A stretch of DNA of 20,426 bases from Christensenella sp. UBA1385 (GCA_002305755.1 DBQV01000006.1:1-20426), one strand, 5' to 3'. Positions 8,690-15,450 are shown, counted from the stretch's first letter. Made by a program: numbers and translations. The notes: a model not told the origin generated them from the letters alone.

Positions 8690-9498
8690 AGCAGCGGGCG
8701 GATGTGATGCTGGCCGCGCTGGGCCTGTGCCCAAGCCGCGAGCAGGCGCAGAGGCTGATCATGTCGGGCCGCGTCTACGTGGACGAGGTGCGGGTGGACA
8801 AGCCCTCGCAGCTGCTGGAGGAGGGGGCCAACCTGATCCTCCGCGGCGAGGACGCGCCCTACGTCAGCCGCGGCGCGCACAAGCTGGAAAAGGCGCTGCG
8901 CCATTTTGAGGCCGATGTCGCCGGCCTTGTCTGCATGGACATCGGCGCCGCCGCCGGTGGCTTTACCGACGTGCTGCTGCGCGCGGGCGCGAAAAAGGTC
9001 TACGCCATCGACGTGGGCTACGGCCAGCTGGATTGGAAGCTGCGGCAGGATGAGCGCGTAAGGGTGATGGAGCGCACGAACGCCCGCGCGCTCACGCCCG
9101 CGCAGTTCCCGGATCATCCCAGCCTGACGGTGATGGACGTGAGCTTCATCTCCATCCGCCTGATTCTCCCCGCCGCCGCCGCCGTGATGGGCAAGGAGGG
9201 CCGTTTCCTCACCCTGGTCAAGCCGCAGTTTGAGGCTGGGCGCGGCCAGGTGGGCAAGAACGGCGTGGTGCGCGAGGCGGCCACGCACGAGCGCGTGCTG
9301 CAGGAGATCCGCGATTTCTGCCCCTCCATGGGCTGGAGCGCGCGGGGCTTCACCTGGTCCCCCATCAAGGGCCCGCGCGGCAACATCGAGTTTCTGGCCG
9401 ACATCCGCCCGGGCCTTCAGGGCAGCGTCAGCGACGAAGCGCTGCGCGCCATGGTGAAAGAGGCGCACGAAGCCCTCAAAAACGAGCGGGAGCCCTGA
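8686..9498 (+). CDS. tlyA: TlyA-type S4-domain rRNA 2'-O-methyltransferase
   Basis: This 270-residue protein has an N-terminal S4 RNA-binding domain (about 1-60) and a FtsJ-like SAM-dependent methyltransferase domain beginning at SRGAHKL (61-67). The SAM-binding motif I is DIGAAAGGFTD (85-95). Later family motifs are MDVSFIS, LVKPQFEAGR and GVVRE, and a C-terminal SPIKGPRGNIEF. TlyA enzymes methylate ribose hydroxyls of cytidines in 16S and 23S rRNA and affect sensitivity to capreomycin-type antibiotics; they are also annotated as haemolysin-like. Motif I is usually GASTGGFTD, so the AlaAla here is a mild departure. The ATG at 8686 overlaps the dxs stop. A dxs-tlyA neighbourhood is common in Firmicutes, although nadK, argR and recN, which often follow, are absent. 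Confidence 0.93.
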   Translation: MKQRADVMLAALGLCPSREQAQRLIMSGRVYVDEVRVDKPSQLLEEGANLILRGEDAPYVSRGAHKLEKALRHFEADVAGLVCMDIGAAAGGFTDVLLRAGAKKVYAIDVGYGQLDWKLRQDERVRVMERTNARALTPAQFPDHPSLTVMDVSFISIRLILPAAAAVMGKEGRFLTLVKPQFEAGRGQVGKNGVVREAATHERVLQEIRDFCPSMGWSARGFTWSPIKGPRGNIEFLADIRPGLQGSVSDEALRAMVKEAHEALKNEREP

Positions 9499-9502
9499 GC
9501 GT

Positions 9503-10459
9503 ATGCGACGAGCCACCCGCACGAGAACCCCATACCCGCCGTCCGTCCGGGGCCTGCTTCTGTGGCTGGCCCTGCTTTTGTTTGCTCTCCCCGCCTTCGC
9601 GCAGGGGCCGGAGACGGACGCGGACGGCTTCCTTTCTCCTTCCGCGGGCGATGAATACGTGAGTGCCGACGAGGCGGCGGGCCGCTGGGTCTACCTGTCG
9701 CGCGATCTGGCCGTCACCGTCACGCGCCGAAGCAGCGAGAGCCCGGCCCTCGTCTGGTTTGAGAGCGAGATCCGCCTGCGGGGCGAGGAGAAGCTGCGCA
9801 GCGCGCTCACCCCCGGCAAAAAGCCAGGCAGGCGGGCCATGAACCCCGCGCGCCTGGCGCGCGAAAATCAAATGGTGCTGGCCGTCAGCGACGATTTTTT
9901 CGGCCGCCGCCTGGCGGACGGCAAGCGCCCCGGCATCATCATCAGGGACGGGCAGATCCTCGGCGACAGCACCTACCGGGCCGACCGCCCCTCCTTCCCC
10001 AACCTGGAGGTGCTGGCCCTCTTCGGCGACGGCAGCATGAAGACCTATCCGAGCGACGCCCACACGGCGGAGGAATACCTCGCCATGGGGGTGACCGACA
10101 CGCTCTCCTTCGGCCCCATCCTCGTCAGCGAGGGCCGGCCGGGCCCGCACATGGCGGACGAGAACTACTACCGTTACCGCGAGCCGCGCTGCGCCCTGGG
10201 CATGATCGAGCCGGGGCACTATATCATCCTCACCGTGCGGGGCCGCAGCGACGATTCGCGCGGGGCCTACCTTTCCTGGCTCTCCGAGCGCATGATCGCC
10301 CTGGGCGCGAGAGAGGCCCTTAACCTGGATGGCGGCGGCACCACGGCCCTGGTCTTTATGGGCACAATGATCAACAAGCCCGAAAACGCCAGATCCGTCC
10401 GCGCGGTCGGCAGCCTGATCGGCTTCGGGCGCTCGGCCCGGGCGGGGGATCAGCCATGA
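9503..10459 (+). CDS. Exported phosphodiester glycosidase (NAGPA/DUF2233)-like protein
   Basis: The 318-residue protein begins with an Arg-rich N-terminus, a hydrophobic core (about 18-31) and an AFA-Q sequence that fits signal peptidase cleavage after residue 33, so it is probably secreted or cell-surface. The mature part resembles the phosphodiester glycosidase family (human NAGPA uncovering enzyme, bacterial DUF2233). It has AVSDDFFGRR in the middle, the ALGMI strand, and the NLDGGGTTALV motif (DGGG at 276-279) with a following MINKPENA segment. Family members cleave a sugar from a phosphodiester; bacterial substrates are mostly unknown and may be wall or teichoic-acid linked. The DDFF motif replaces the more usual NGDFF/NGGFF. 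The start at 9503 is 4 bases after tlyA with GGGAG at 9488-9492; the stop overlaps the next gene by 4 bases. Confidence 0.82.
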   Translation: MRRATRTRTPYPPSVRGLLLWLALLLFALPAFAQGPETDADGFLSPSAGDEYVSADEAAGRWVYLSRDLAVTVTRRSSESPALVWFESEIRLRGEEKLRSALTPGKKPGRRAMNPARLARENQMVLAVSDDFFGRRLADGKRPGIIIRDGQILGDSTYRADRPSFPNLEVLALFGDGSMKTYPSDAHTAEEYLAMGVTDTLSFGPILVSEGRPGPHMADENYYRYREPRCALGMIEPGHYIILTVRGRSDDSRGAYLSWLSERMIALGAREALNLDGGGTTALVFMGTMINKPENARSVRAVGSLIGFGRSARAGDQP

Positions 10460-11280
10460 AGCAGTGCGTCAGCGCGCTGCGCTGCCCCCTGTGTCACAAG
10501 CACATGTCCCTGCGCGGCGGCAGCCTGCTGTGCAGGAAGGGCCATTGCTTTGACCTGTCCAGAACGGGCTACGTCAACTTCGCCGCCGCGAGGGATGACA
10601 CCTACCCCCGCGCACTTTTTGAAAGCCGCCGCCGCGTGTACGAATCGGGCTTCTACAGCCCGCTCACGGAGGAGATCGCCTCCGTCCTCGCGTCCTCCCT
10701 CGCCCCCGCGGACCCGTCCGCGCTCATCGTGGACGCGGGCTGCGGCGAGGGCCGCTTCCTCTGCGACATTCTGGCCCGCTTCCCCGCCCGCGGCATAGGC
10801 TTTGACATCTCCCGCGAGGCCGTGCGCCTCGCTTCCCGTCTGTCCGGCGACATTCTCTGGGCCGTGGCCGACCTGGGCGACATCCCGATCGGCAACGGCC
10901 AGGCCGCTGCCCTGCTCAACATCCTCACCCCGGCCAACTACGCGGAGTTTGCCCGCGTGCTGCAAAAGGGCGGCCTGCTGATCAAGGTGATCCCCGGCCC
11001 GGGCTACCTGCAGGAGCTGCGCGCCCTCGCCGCCGGCCGGCTGCGCCGCGAGGAGCACTCCGCCCAGGCCACGGCGGACTACTTCAGGCAGCACGCGCGC
11101 CTGATCGAGTCGCGCCGCCTGGCCTGGAGCCGCCCCCTCATCCCGGCCATGGCCGTCGACATCGCACGCATGACCCCCATGCTCTCGCATGTAGACCTTT
11201 CGTCCCTCCCGCTCGACAGCCTCACCGAGATCAGCATGGAGATGGAGGTTCTCGTCGGGGAGTTTCGGGGAAAGCGGTGA
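10456..11280 (+). CDS. RlmA-type 23S rRNA guanine-N1-methyltransferase
   Basis: This 274-residue protein has the RlmA layout. An N-terminal zinc site uses Cys 10, Cys 13, Cys 26 and His 30 (CPLC then CRKGHCFD), followed by the family-typical GYVNF segment and the SRRRVYESGFYSPL stretch. A class I SAM methyltransferase core follows with motif I VDAGCGEG (92-99), FDISR, and a C-terminal LIKVIPGPGYLQELR. RlmA enzymes methylate N1 of a guanine in helix 35 of 23S rRNA (G745 or G748) and influence macrolide or viomycin response; which base is modified cannot be told from sequence. The ATG overlaps the preceding stop (10456-10459). The gene ends its operon and is followed by a terminator. It is the second rRNA methyltransferase in the unit. 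Confidence 0.87.
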   Translation: MKQCVSALRCPLCHKHMSLRGGSLLCRKGHCFDLSRTGYVNFAAARDDTYPRALFESRRRVYESGFYSPLTEEIASVLASSLAPADPSALIVDAGCGEGRFLCDILARFPARGIGFDISREAVRLASRLSGDILWAVADLGDIPIGNGQAAALLNILTPANYAEFARVLQKGGLLIKVIPGPGYLQELRALAAGRLRREEHSAQATADYFRQHARLIESRRLAWSRPLIPAMAVDIARMTPMLSHVDLSSLPLDSLTEISMEMEVLVGEFRGKR

Positions 11281-11368
11281 GGAGAAAGGAAAGAAAAAGG
11301 AAAATGCTCCGGCACTTTCTCAAAAGAAAACTCCGAATCTCAAGGTATTCTTTAAATTCTTGAAGAAG

Positions 11369-11415
11369 GCGCGGAGGAGGATCCTTCAGGGGCCTCCCCG
11401 CGCTCTTTCCTTTTT
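11369..11415 (+). terminator. Rho-independent terminator after the dxs-tlyA-rlmA unit
   Basis: A GC-rich stem pairs 11369-11380 with 11393-11403 (GCGCGG, one bulged A, GGAGG against CCTCCCCGCGC) around a 12-base loop. A pyrimidine tract with TTTTT follows at 11404-11415. On the minus strand the same stem is followed by a moderately T-rich run, so it may also serve the convergent MerR gene. The spacer before it, from 11281, is unusually A-rich for this window. Confidence 0.75.
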
Positions 11416-11418
11416 CCC

Positions 11419-12177
11419 TTATTCCGCGCCTTCCCGGATCAGCTTCTCGGCGTACCGGGCCATCGCCTCTTTCAGGAAGGCGCTGAGGCCCTCGCCGAAG
11501 CGGTCAATGTTTTTGGCAAAGCGTTCGTCCTCCACATACATCCGGCCGAGACCCGCGAAGGCCTCGGGGCCGTAATGAACGCCGAAATTGTTATTGAAAA
11601 AACCGTAGAGTTCTGCCACTGCGGCCTGCGCATCTTCGGATGCCGGGTCGCCTTTCCGCAGGGCGGCCAGTCTGGCAAACAGGGCGTTCATGGTTTCGCC
11701 GATCCTTTGCCCGCCCTCTTCGCCCAGAGAGGCCAGCTTTTGCCTGCTCTTATCCACCGCCTCGCTGCCCCAGCGGGCGCGGGCCTCCTCCTCATAGGGG
11801 TTCGTTGAAAAATCGAAGCCTTCAAATTTCTCCGTGTCGCTCATGCTTTCTTTTCCTTTCAGCGCGTTCATGCTTTTTTCAAGGGTGTTTAACATGCCCT
11901 CGATGCGGCTTTTCTCAAACTTCAGGGCCTCTTGCTGCAGGATGAAGGCCTGCTCGCGGTCGAAGCCGGGGCTGTCCAGCAGCTCCCGGATCACCTTCAA
12001 GGGAAAGCCGCAGGCGCGGAACAGCAGGATCTGCTGCAGCCTGTCAGCGTCCCTGTCCGTGTACACGCGGTAAGAGTTGTTTGGGTCGCGCCCAGGCCGC
12101 AGCAGCCCGTCACGGTCATACAGGTGCAGTGTGCGCACACTGACCCCGCTGACGCGCGCCAGTTCCTTGATGTTCAC
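11419..12177 (-). CDS. MerR-family regulator with TipAS-like ligand domain
   Basis: This 252-residue protein matches the length of TipAL. The N-terminal winged-helix domain carries the MerR signature (IKELARVSGVSVRTLHLYDRDGLL split over residues 3-26, then NNSYRVYTDRDADRL), with a helical linker at about 72-110. The C-terminal part (about 118-252) has the helical TipAS pattern, with an NPYEEEARARWGSEA stretch and repeated aromatic helices. TipAS domains bind thiopeptides or other bulky drugs; the ligand here is unknown. The GTG at 12177 is chosen because a GGAGGGGAGA ribosome binding site lies 3-12 bases upstream and translation then begins exactly at the conserved VNIKEL. An ATG at 12231 lies inside the promoter. 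The gene appears monocistronic and probably self-regulated; no drug pump lies next to it. Confidence 0.88.
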   Translation of the reverse strand: MNIKELARVSGVSVRTLHLYDRDGLLRPGRDPNNSYRVYTDRDADRLQQILLFRACGFPLKVIRELLDSPGFDREQAFILQQEALKFEKSRIEGMLNTLEKSMNALKGKESMSDTEKFEGFDFSTNPYEEEARARWGSEAVDKSRQKLASLGEEGGQRIGETMNALFARLAALRKGDPASEDAQAAVAELYGFFNNNFGVHYGPEAFAGLGRMYVEDERFAKNIDRFGEGLSAFLKEAMARYAEKLIREGAE

Positions 12178-12200
12178 GTCTCTCCCCTCCCTCCGCGCGC

Positions 12201-12231
12201 ATTGTAAAGGATGACCCAAGGTCAGGGTCAA
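12201..12231 (-). promoter_or_regulatory. MerR-type promoter with 19-base spacer and operator dyad
   Basis: On the minus strand TTGACC (12231-12226) and TACAAT (12206-12201) are separated by 19 bases, the overlong spacer characteristic of promoters activated by DNA-twisting MerR proteins. The spacer holds an inverted repeat: TGACCC and GGGTCA arms at 12212-12217 and 12225-12230. Nested within it are 5-base arms TGACC/GGTCA at 12212-12216 and 12220-12224. It lies directly before the MerR gene, leaving a leader of about 17 nucleotides, so autoregulation is likely. Confidence 0.8.
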
Positions 12232-12258
12232 GCCCCGCGCATCCGCTTTTCTCTATTC

Positions 12259-12281
12259 AAAAAACCCGCCTCGAAGGCAGG
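12259..12281 (-). terminator. Rho-independent terminator after the DUF1538 gene
   Basis: Read on the minus strand, CCTGCC (12281-12276), a TTCGA loop and GGCGGG (12270-12265) form a six-pair stem with one G-T pair, extendable by two weaker pairs. Six T residues follow (12264-12259). It lies 63 bases after the DUF1538 stop and insulates that operon from the MerR promoter. Confidence 0.85.
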
Positions 12282-12343
12282 CTCCGTTTAAGCTCTTGTG
12301 GGGCTGCGGAGGAATTCTATCAGGAACTCCCCCGCATTTGTGT

Positions 12344-14296
12344 TTACTCCGTCGCCTTTGTTTCCGTCGTTTCATCCGTCCCCGCCTCTTCCGCATGCGG
12401 CAGCAGGTCCTCGGCGGTGCTGGGTTCATCCACGGGAGAGGGGTGGGCCGCCCGCTCCTCGCTCCGGCCGATCACCATGGGGGTGTCCAGGCCGAAGGCG
12501 GCGCTGGGCATCATGAACACGGCGCCGCTGCCCTCTCCGGCCAGTTCAAGGCGGGTGGTAAGGCTTTCGGCGATGTGGTCGCTGATCCGGGCGTCGGTGA
12601 GCCAGAAGACGATCTCCTTCTCCTTTTGGATCTCCATGCTGAACACCTTCATATTGTGGCCGCTGGCGCCCTTGCCGTGCAGGATGGTGCCGCCGCCGGC
12701 CCCGGCCTCGCGGGCAATCTCCACGGCCCGCTCGGCCAGGCCGCGGTTGACCACCGCGACCACGCAGTCATAAAACTCGATTCCGCCGGCCACCCGGGGC
12801 GCGCCATGCAGGGCGGGCCGCTGCGCCGCGGCGGCGTGCCTGGCCGTCTTGCGGCGGAAGACCGCGCCGACGATCATCAGCGAGAGCACGGGGGCCATGG
12901 CCACCATAGCGATCACGCCGAAGCCATCCACCAGCACGTTGGCGCCGGGCACGATGTCCGCCGCGCCGCGGGCCAGGGCCAGCACGAAGGTGGCGGTCAT
13001 GGGGCCGGAGGCCACGCCGCCCGCGTCATAGGCGATGCCCACAAACAGAGGATCGGCGCGGAAGGAGAGGATGACCGCGAGCAGGAAGCCCGGCAGCAGG
13101 AAGTGCCAGAGCTTGAGCGCGGGGATCATGATGCGCAGCATGGAGAGCATCACGGCCAGCGCCACGCCGATAGCGAGAGTGATCTTGATGATGCGGCCGG
13201 GGATGCGCCCATCGGTAATCTCCTCGATCTGTCCCTCCAGCACGATAACGGCGGGCTCCACCAGCACCACGATCATGCCGAAGAGGAAGCCCACGACGGG
13301 CAGCAGCGGGCCCTGCCGCGCGGCGATGCTGCGGCCGATCAGCTGGCCCATGTCGAGGAAGCCGGAGTACACGCCCGTGAGAAAGAGCGTGAGCCCCAGC
13401 AGCGTGTAAACCAGTCCCTTGGCGATGCGGCTGAGCTCCCGCCTGGACAGACGCCCCCGGACGCTCTGCAGGATGAAAAAGAACAGCACCAGCGGCAGCA
13501 AGGCCAGCAGGGAGCCCTTCAGCTCGCTTGGCAGGTAGTGCAGCAGAGGCGAGAGCACGCCGCCCGGCTGCACGGCAAAGGCCGCGGGCTCTCCCTGGAT
13601 ATTCTTCTGCCCGGTGAGGATGCTCATGATCATCAGAGCGTACATGGGCCCGGCGCTCATGGTGCCCACCATGCCGAAGGCATCCTCCTCGCCGCCGCCG
13701 CCTTTGATGCGGGCGAGGCCGGCGGAGAGCGCGAGGACAAAGGGAGTGGTCAGCGCGCCGGTGGTCGCGCCGGAAGAATCAAAGGAGATGGCAAGGAACT
13801 CTTCAGACACGAAGAGCGAAAGCACCAGGATGCCGCCGTAGGCCGCGGCCATGAAGACGGACAGGGGCCGCCCCACCAGCAGGCGGAAGGTGCCCATGAA
13901 GATCAGCGCGCCCACGCCAAAACTGACCAGGTACACCATGGTCATCGCGTCGATCGCGCCGCCTGAAGCCTCCTCCACCTGCTTGCCAAGGATCAGCAGG
14001 TCCGGCTCCGCCACCGTCACCAGAAAACCCAGCAGGAAGGCGATGCCGGCACTCCTGCGCTTGGAGCGCGAGGCCGCCACCTCCATGGCCATGAAATCGC
14101 CGATGGGGTTCATGCCCAGGTCGATGCCCAGCAGGAAGATGGCCAGGCCCACAAGCAGCAGCACGGAGCCCAGCAGGAAGCGCCAGATGACCACCTGCCC
14201 GGGGCGCACGACGGTAAAGGCCAGCAGCAGCACCAGCGCCATCACGGGCAGCAGGCTGCGCGTCACTTCCTCAAATTTGCGCTTCAGCAGGCTCAT
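12344..14296 (-). CDS. DUF1538 membrane protein with C-terminal PII-like domain
   Basis: This 650-residue protein has about 14 hydrophobic segments over residues 14-480, arranged as two homologous halves. VAEPDLLILGKQVEE (from 95) repeats as LVEPAVIVLEGQIEE (from 345), and DSSGATTGALTTPFVLAL (173-190) repeats as DAGGVASGPMTATFVLAL (424-441). These halves match what I know as DUF1538, a family of unknown but presumably transport function. After a basic linker (481-505), residues 506-605 form a soluble PII-like domain with GGGTILHGKGA and a closing GAVFMMPS strand. An acidic tail follows (about 611-650). The start overlaps the stop of the upstream PII-like gene by 4 bases (14293-14296). A PII-gated transporter is my inference; the transported substrate cannot be read from sequence. 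Confidence 0.82.
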   Translation of the reverse strand: MSLLKRKFEEVTRSLLPVMALVLLLAFTVVRPGQVVIWRFLLGSVLLLVGLAIFLLGIDLGMNPIGDFMAMEVAASRSKRRSAGIAFLLGFLVTVAEPDLLILGKQVEEASGGAIDAMTMVYLVSFGVGALIFMGTFRLLVGRPLSVFMAAAYGGILVLSLFVSEEFLAISFDSSGATTGALTTPFVLALSAGLARIKGGGGEEDAFGMVGTMSAGPMYALMIMSILTGQKNIQGEPAAFAVQPGGVLSPLLHYLPSELKGSLLALLPLVLFFFILQSVRGRLSRRELSRIAKGLVYTLLGLTLFLTGVYSGFLDMGQLIGRSIAARQGPLLPVVGFLFGMIVVLVEPAVIVLEGQIEEITDGRIPGRIIKITLAIGVALAVMLSMLRIMIPALKLWHFLLPGFLLAVILSFRADPLFVGIAYDAGGVASGPMTATFVLALARGAADIVPGANVLVDGFGVIAMVAMAPVLSLMIVGAVFRRKTARHAAAAQRPALHGAPRVAGGIEFYDCVVAVVNRGLAERAVEIAREAGAGGGTILHGKGASGHNMKVFSMEIQKEKEIVFWLTDARISDHIAESLTTRLELAGEGSGAVFMMPSAAFGLDTPMVIGRSEERAAHPSPVDEPSTAEDLLPHAEEAGTDETTETKATE

Positions 14297-14967
14297 TTCC
14301 CGTTCCCCCTCTCCCGGCGGCTGTCTTCATACAGGCCCAGCGTGCGGGTGACGGGCAGGGCGAAGATGATGCCCGCTCCCTTGTGCTCCAGAGACAGGCC
14401 GTCGTAGATGGCAATTCGCACCTGAGGGGCGATCTCGCGCCGCACGATGATCATCACCATGTCCTTCTGCGGATGGATGGCGATGGGAAAGACGAAATCC
14501 TGCGGCACGCCCGCGCCGTGGGCGTGCACGATGGTGCCGCCCTGCGCCCCGGCCTCGCGCGCCAGGCGCATGCAGCTCTCGCCCAGGCCCTTGTCCACGA
14601 TGGTCATCAGGCAGATGTGGCTCGGGTTCACCGAGGCGGGCTGCTGCGCTGCGCTGGAGCGCTCCTTGTCCGCCGTGTACTGCCGGTAGGGCACGGAAAA
14701 GGCGATGCCGCTGTAGCGCTTGTGCAGGTGAAACTCCTCGCGCAGCAGGCTGTAAAAGCTGTCCTGCGCTTCGTCCGGCAGGGCGATCATCAGCACCTCC
14801 TTCTGCGTCTGGTTGATGCCCAGCATCTCCTGCCAGCGGGAGGGAAGCGTGCCCTCGCCGAAAAACACGGTGGCTCGGTGCGCGCCGATCTGGTGGGCCC
14901 GGCGCAGCAGCCGGTCGCCCTTGCCGCGGTTGACGATGATGTAGTTGACCGAGCCGGTGGTGCTCAT
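14293..14967 (-). CDS. Tandem PII-like (GlnB-fold) regulatory protein
   Basis: This 224-residue soluble protein consists of two PII-like modules, at about 6-95 and 115-212, joined by a polar linker. Module 2 aligns by eye with PII: TIVHAHGAG takes the place of TVTEVKGFG, HPQKDMVMIIV that of PKVKIEIVV, and GIIFALPVTRTLGL that of GKIFVLPVEEAIRI. The T-loop between the first two is only about 8 residues, against roughly 20 in GlnB, and the GlnB uridylylation tyrosine is not recognisable. Module 1 (RATVFFGEGT then KEVLMIALP and GIAFSVP) is more diverged. The ATG at 14967 follows AAAGGA (14978-14973). The gene overlaps the DUF1538-PII gene by 4 bases, so the two are translationally coupled. It probably senses a nucleotide or metabolite and acts on the membrane partner; the ligand is unknown. 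Confidence 0.82.
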   Translation of the reverse strand: MSTTGSVNYIIVNRGKGDRLLRRAHQIGAHRATVFFGEGTLPSRWQEMLGINQTQKEVLMIALPDEAQDSFYSLLREEFHLHKRYSGIAFSVPYRQYTADKERSSAAQQPASVNPSHICLMTIVDKGLGESCMRLAREAGAQGGTIVHAHGAGVPQDFVFPIAIHPQKDMVMIIVRREIAPQVRIAIYDGLSLEHKGAGIIFALPVTRTLGLYEDSRRERGNGK

Positions 14968-15026
14968 ATCCGTCCTTTCCCGCGCCGCGCGCGCCAGAGA
15001 TCATTCATGCTTATTCTGTAATGAAC

Positions 15027-15056
15027 AGTATACCACAAAACGGCAGATTTGCCCAA
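15027..15056 (-). promoter_or_regulatory. Promoter of the PII/DUF1538 operon
   Basis: On the minus strand TTGGGC (15056-15051) and TATACT (15032-15027) are separated by 18 bases, and TGG directly before the -10 makes it an extended -10. The predicted leader is about 53 nucleotides. It is divergent from the promoter at 15076. Confidence 0.65.
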
Positions 15057-15075
15057 AGCGCCGCGCTGCCGGATG

Positions 15076-15084
15076 TGCTATAAT
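15076..15084 (+). promoter_or_regulatory. Extended -10 promoter for the structured leader and radical SAM gene
   Basis: TGC directly followed by consensus TATAAT (15079-15084) forms an extended -10 element; no good -35 is visible. It points away from the PII operon promoter, with the two -10 boxes 46 bases apart. Transcription from about 15091 would give a leader of roughly 360 nucleotides before the next start codon. Confidence 0.6.
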
Positions 15085-15090
15085 CAACGT

Positions 15091-15450
15091 GACAGGGTTT
15101 CGTTCCAGTGAAAAACAGGGCAGGTCTTGGGTGAGCTGATCCGGCCATGTTTCATACACCGGCGGCGGGCGGCGGTCATCATACCCGCACACCGCCCCCG
15201 TCCGCGCCGCAGGGGGCACAAGCCCCCTGAAGGGGACCGTGCGGATCCGGCTTCTGCTCATGAAGGATCAGACGATCGGATAAATGACGCTATTTGCGCC
15301 AGGCTCAACGGCAATGCCGGAGGCTCAGCGGAGCTGAGCGCGGAGCTTTGATTGAAGTAAATAGCGCAAGCCGCGCTTTCAGACGCGCCGTCCGTTTGCG
15401 CGGCGATCCCCAGGCTTTGTTCGGCCATACAGGGAACAGGAGGAAAAGCC
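15091..15450 (+). promoter_or_regulatory. Long structured 5' leader of unknown class
   Basis: No convincing gene lies in these 360 bases, but several exact or near-exact stems do. CCGCAC 15185-15190 pairs with GTGCGG 15239-15244 and encloses a perfect seven-pair hairpin AGGGGGC/GCCCCCT (15211-15228, ACAA loop). CGCTATTT 15288-15295 pairs with AAATAGCG 15359-15366 and encloses CGGC/GCCG (15309-15319) and GCTCAGC/GCTGAGC (15323-15339, GGA loop). GCCGCGC 15370-15376 pairs with GCGCGGC 15398-15404 and encloses GACG/CGTC (15382-15392). AGGAGGA (15438-15444) is the ribosome binding site of the radical SAM gene. Two multi-branch domains followed by a hairpin look like a cis-regulatory RNA or small RNA. 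I match it to no riboswitch class I know, and high GC raises the chance-pairing background. Confidence 0.45.

Noticed and set aside
12296..13966. Long plus-strand frame opposite the DUF1538 gene
   Set aside because: It is antisense to a clearly structured membrane protein with internal repeats; its His/Asp/Gly-rich translation has no motif.
15185..15244. Possible c-di-GMP or cobalamin riboswitch
   Set aside because: I compared the hairpins with the conserved cores I know and found neither the GEMM nor the cobalamin core sequence, so no class is named.
15127..15351. 74-codon open frame inside the long leader before the radical SAM gene
   Set aside because: It starts at a TTG without a ribosome binding site, has an Arg/Pro-rich then low-complexity translation, and its bases are better explained by hairpins.
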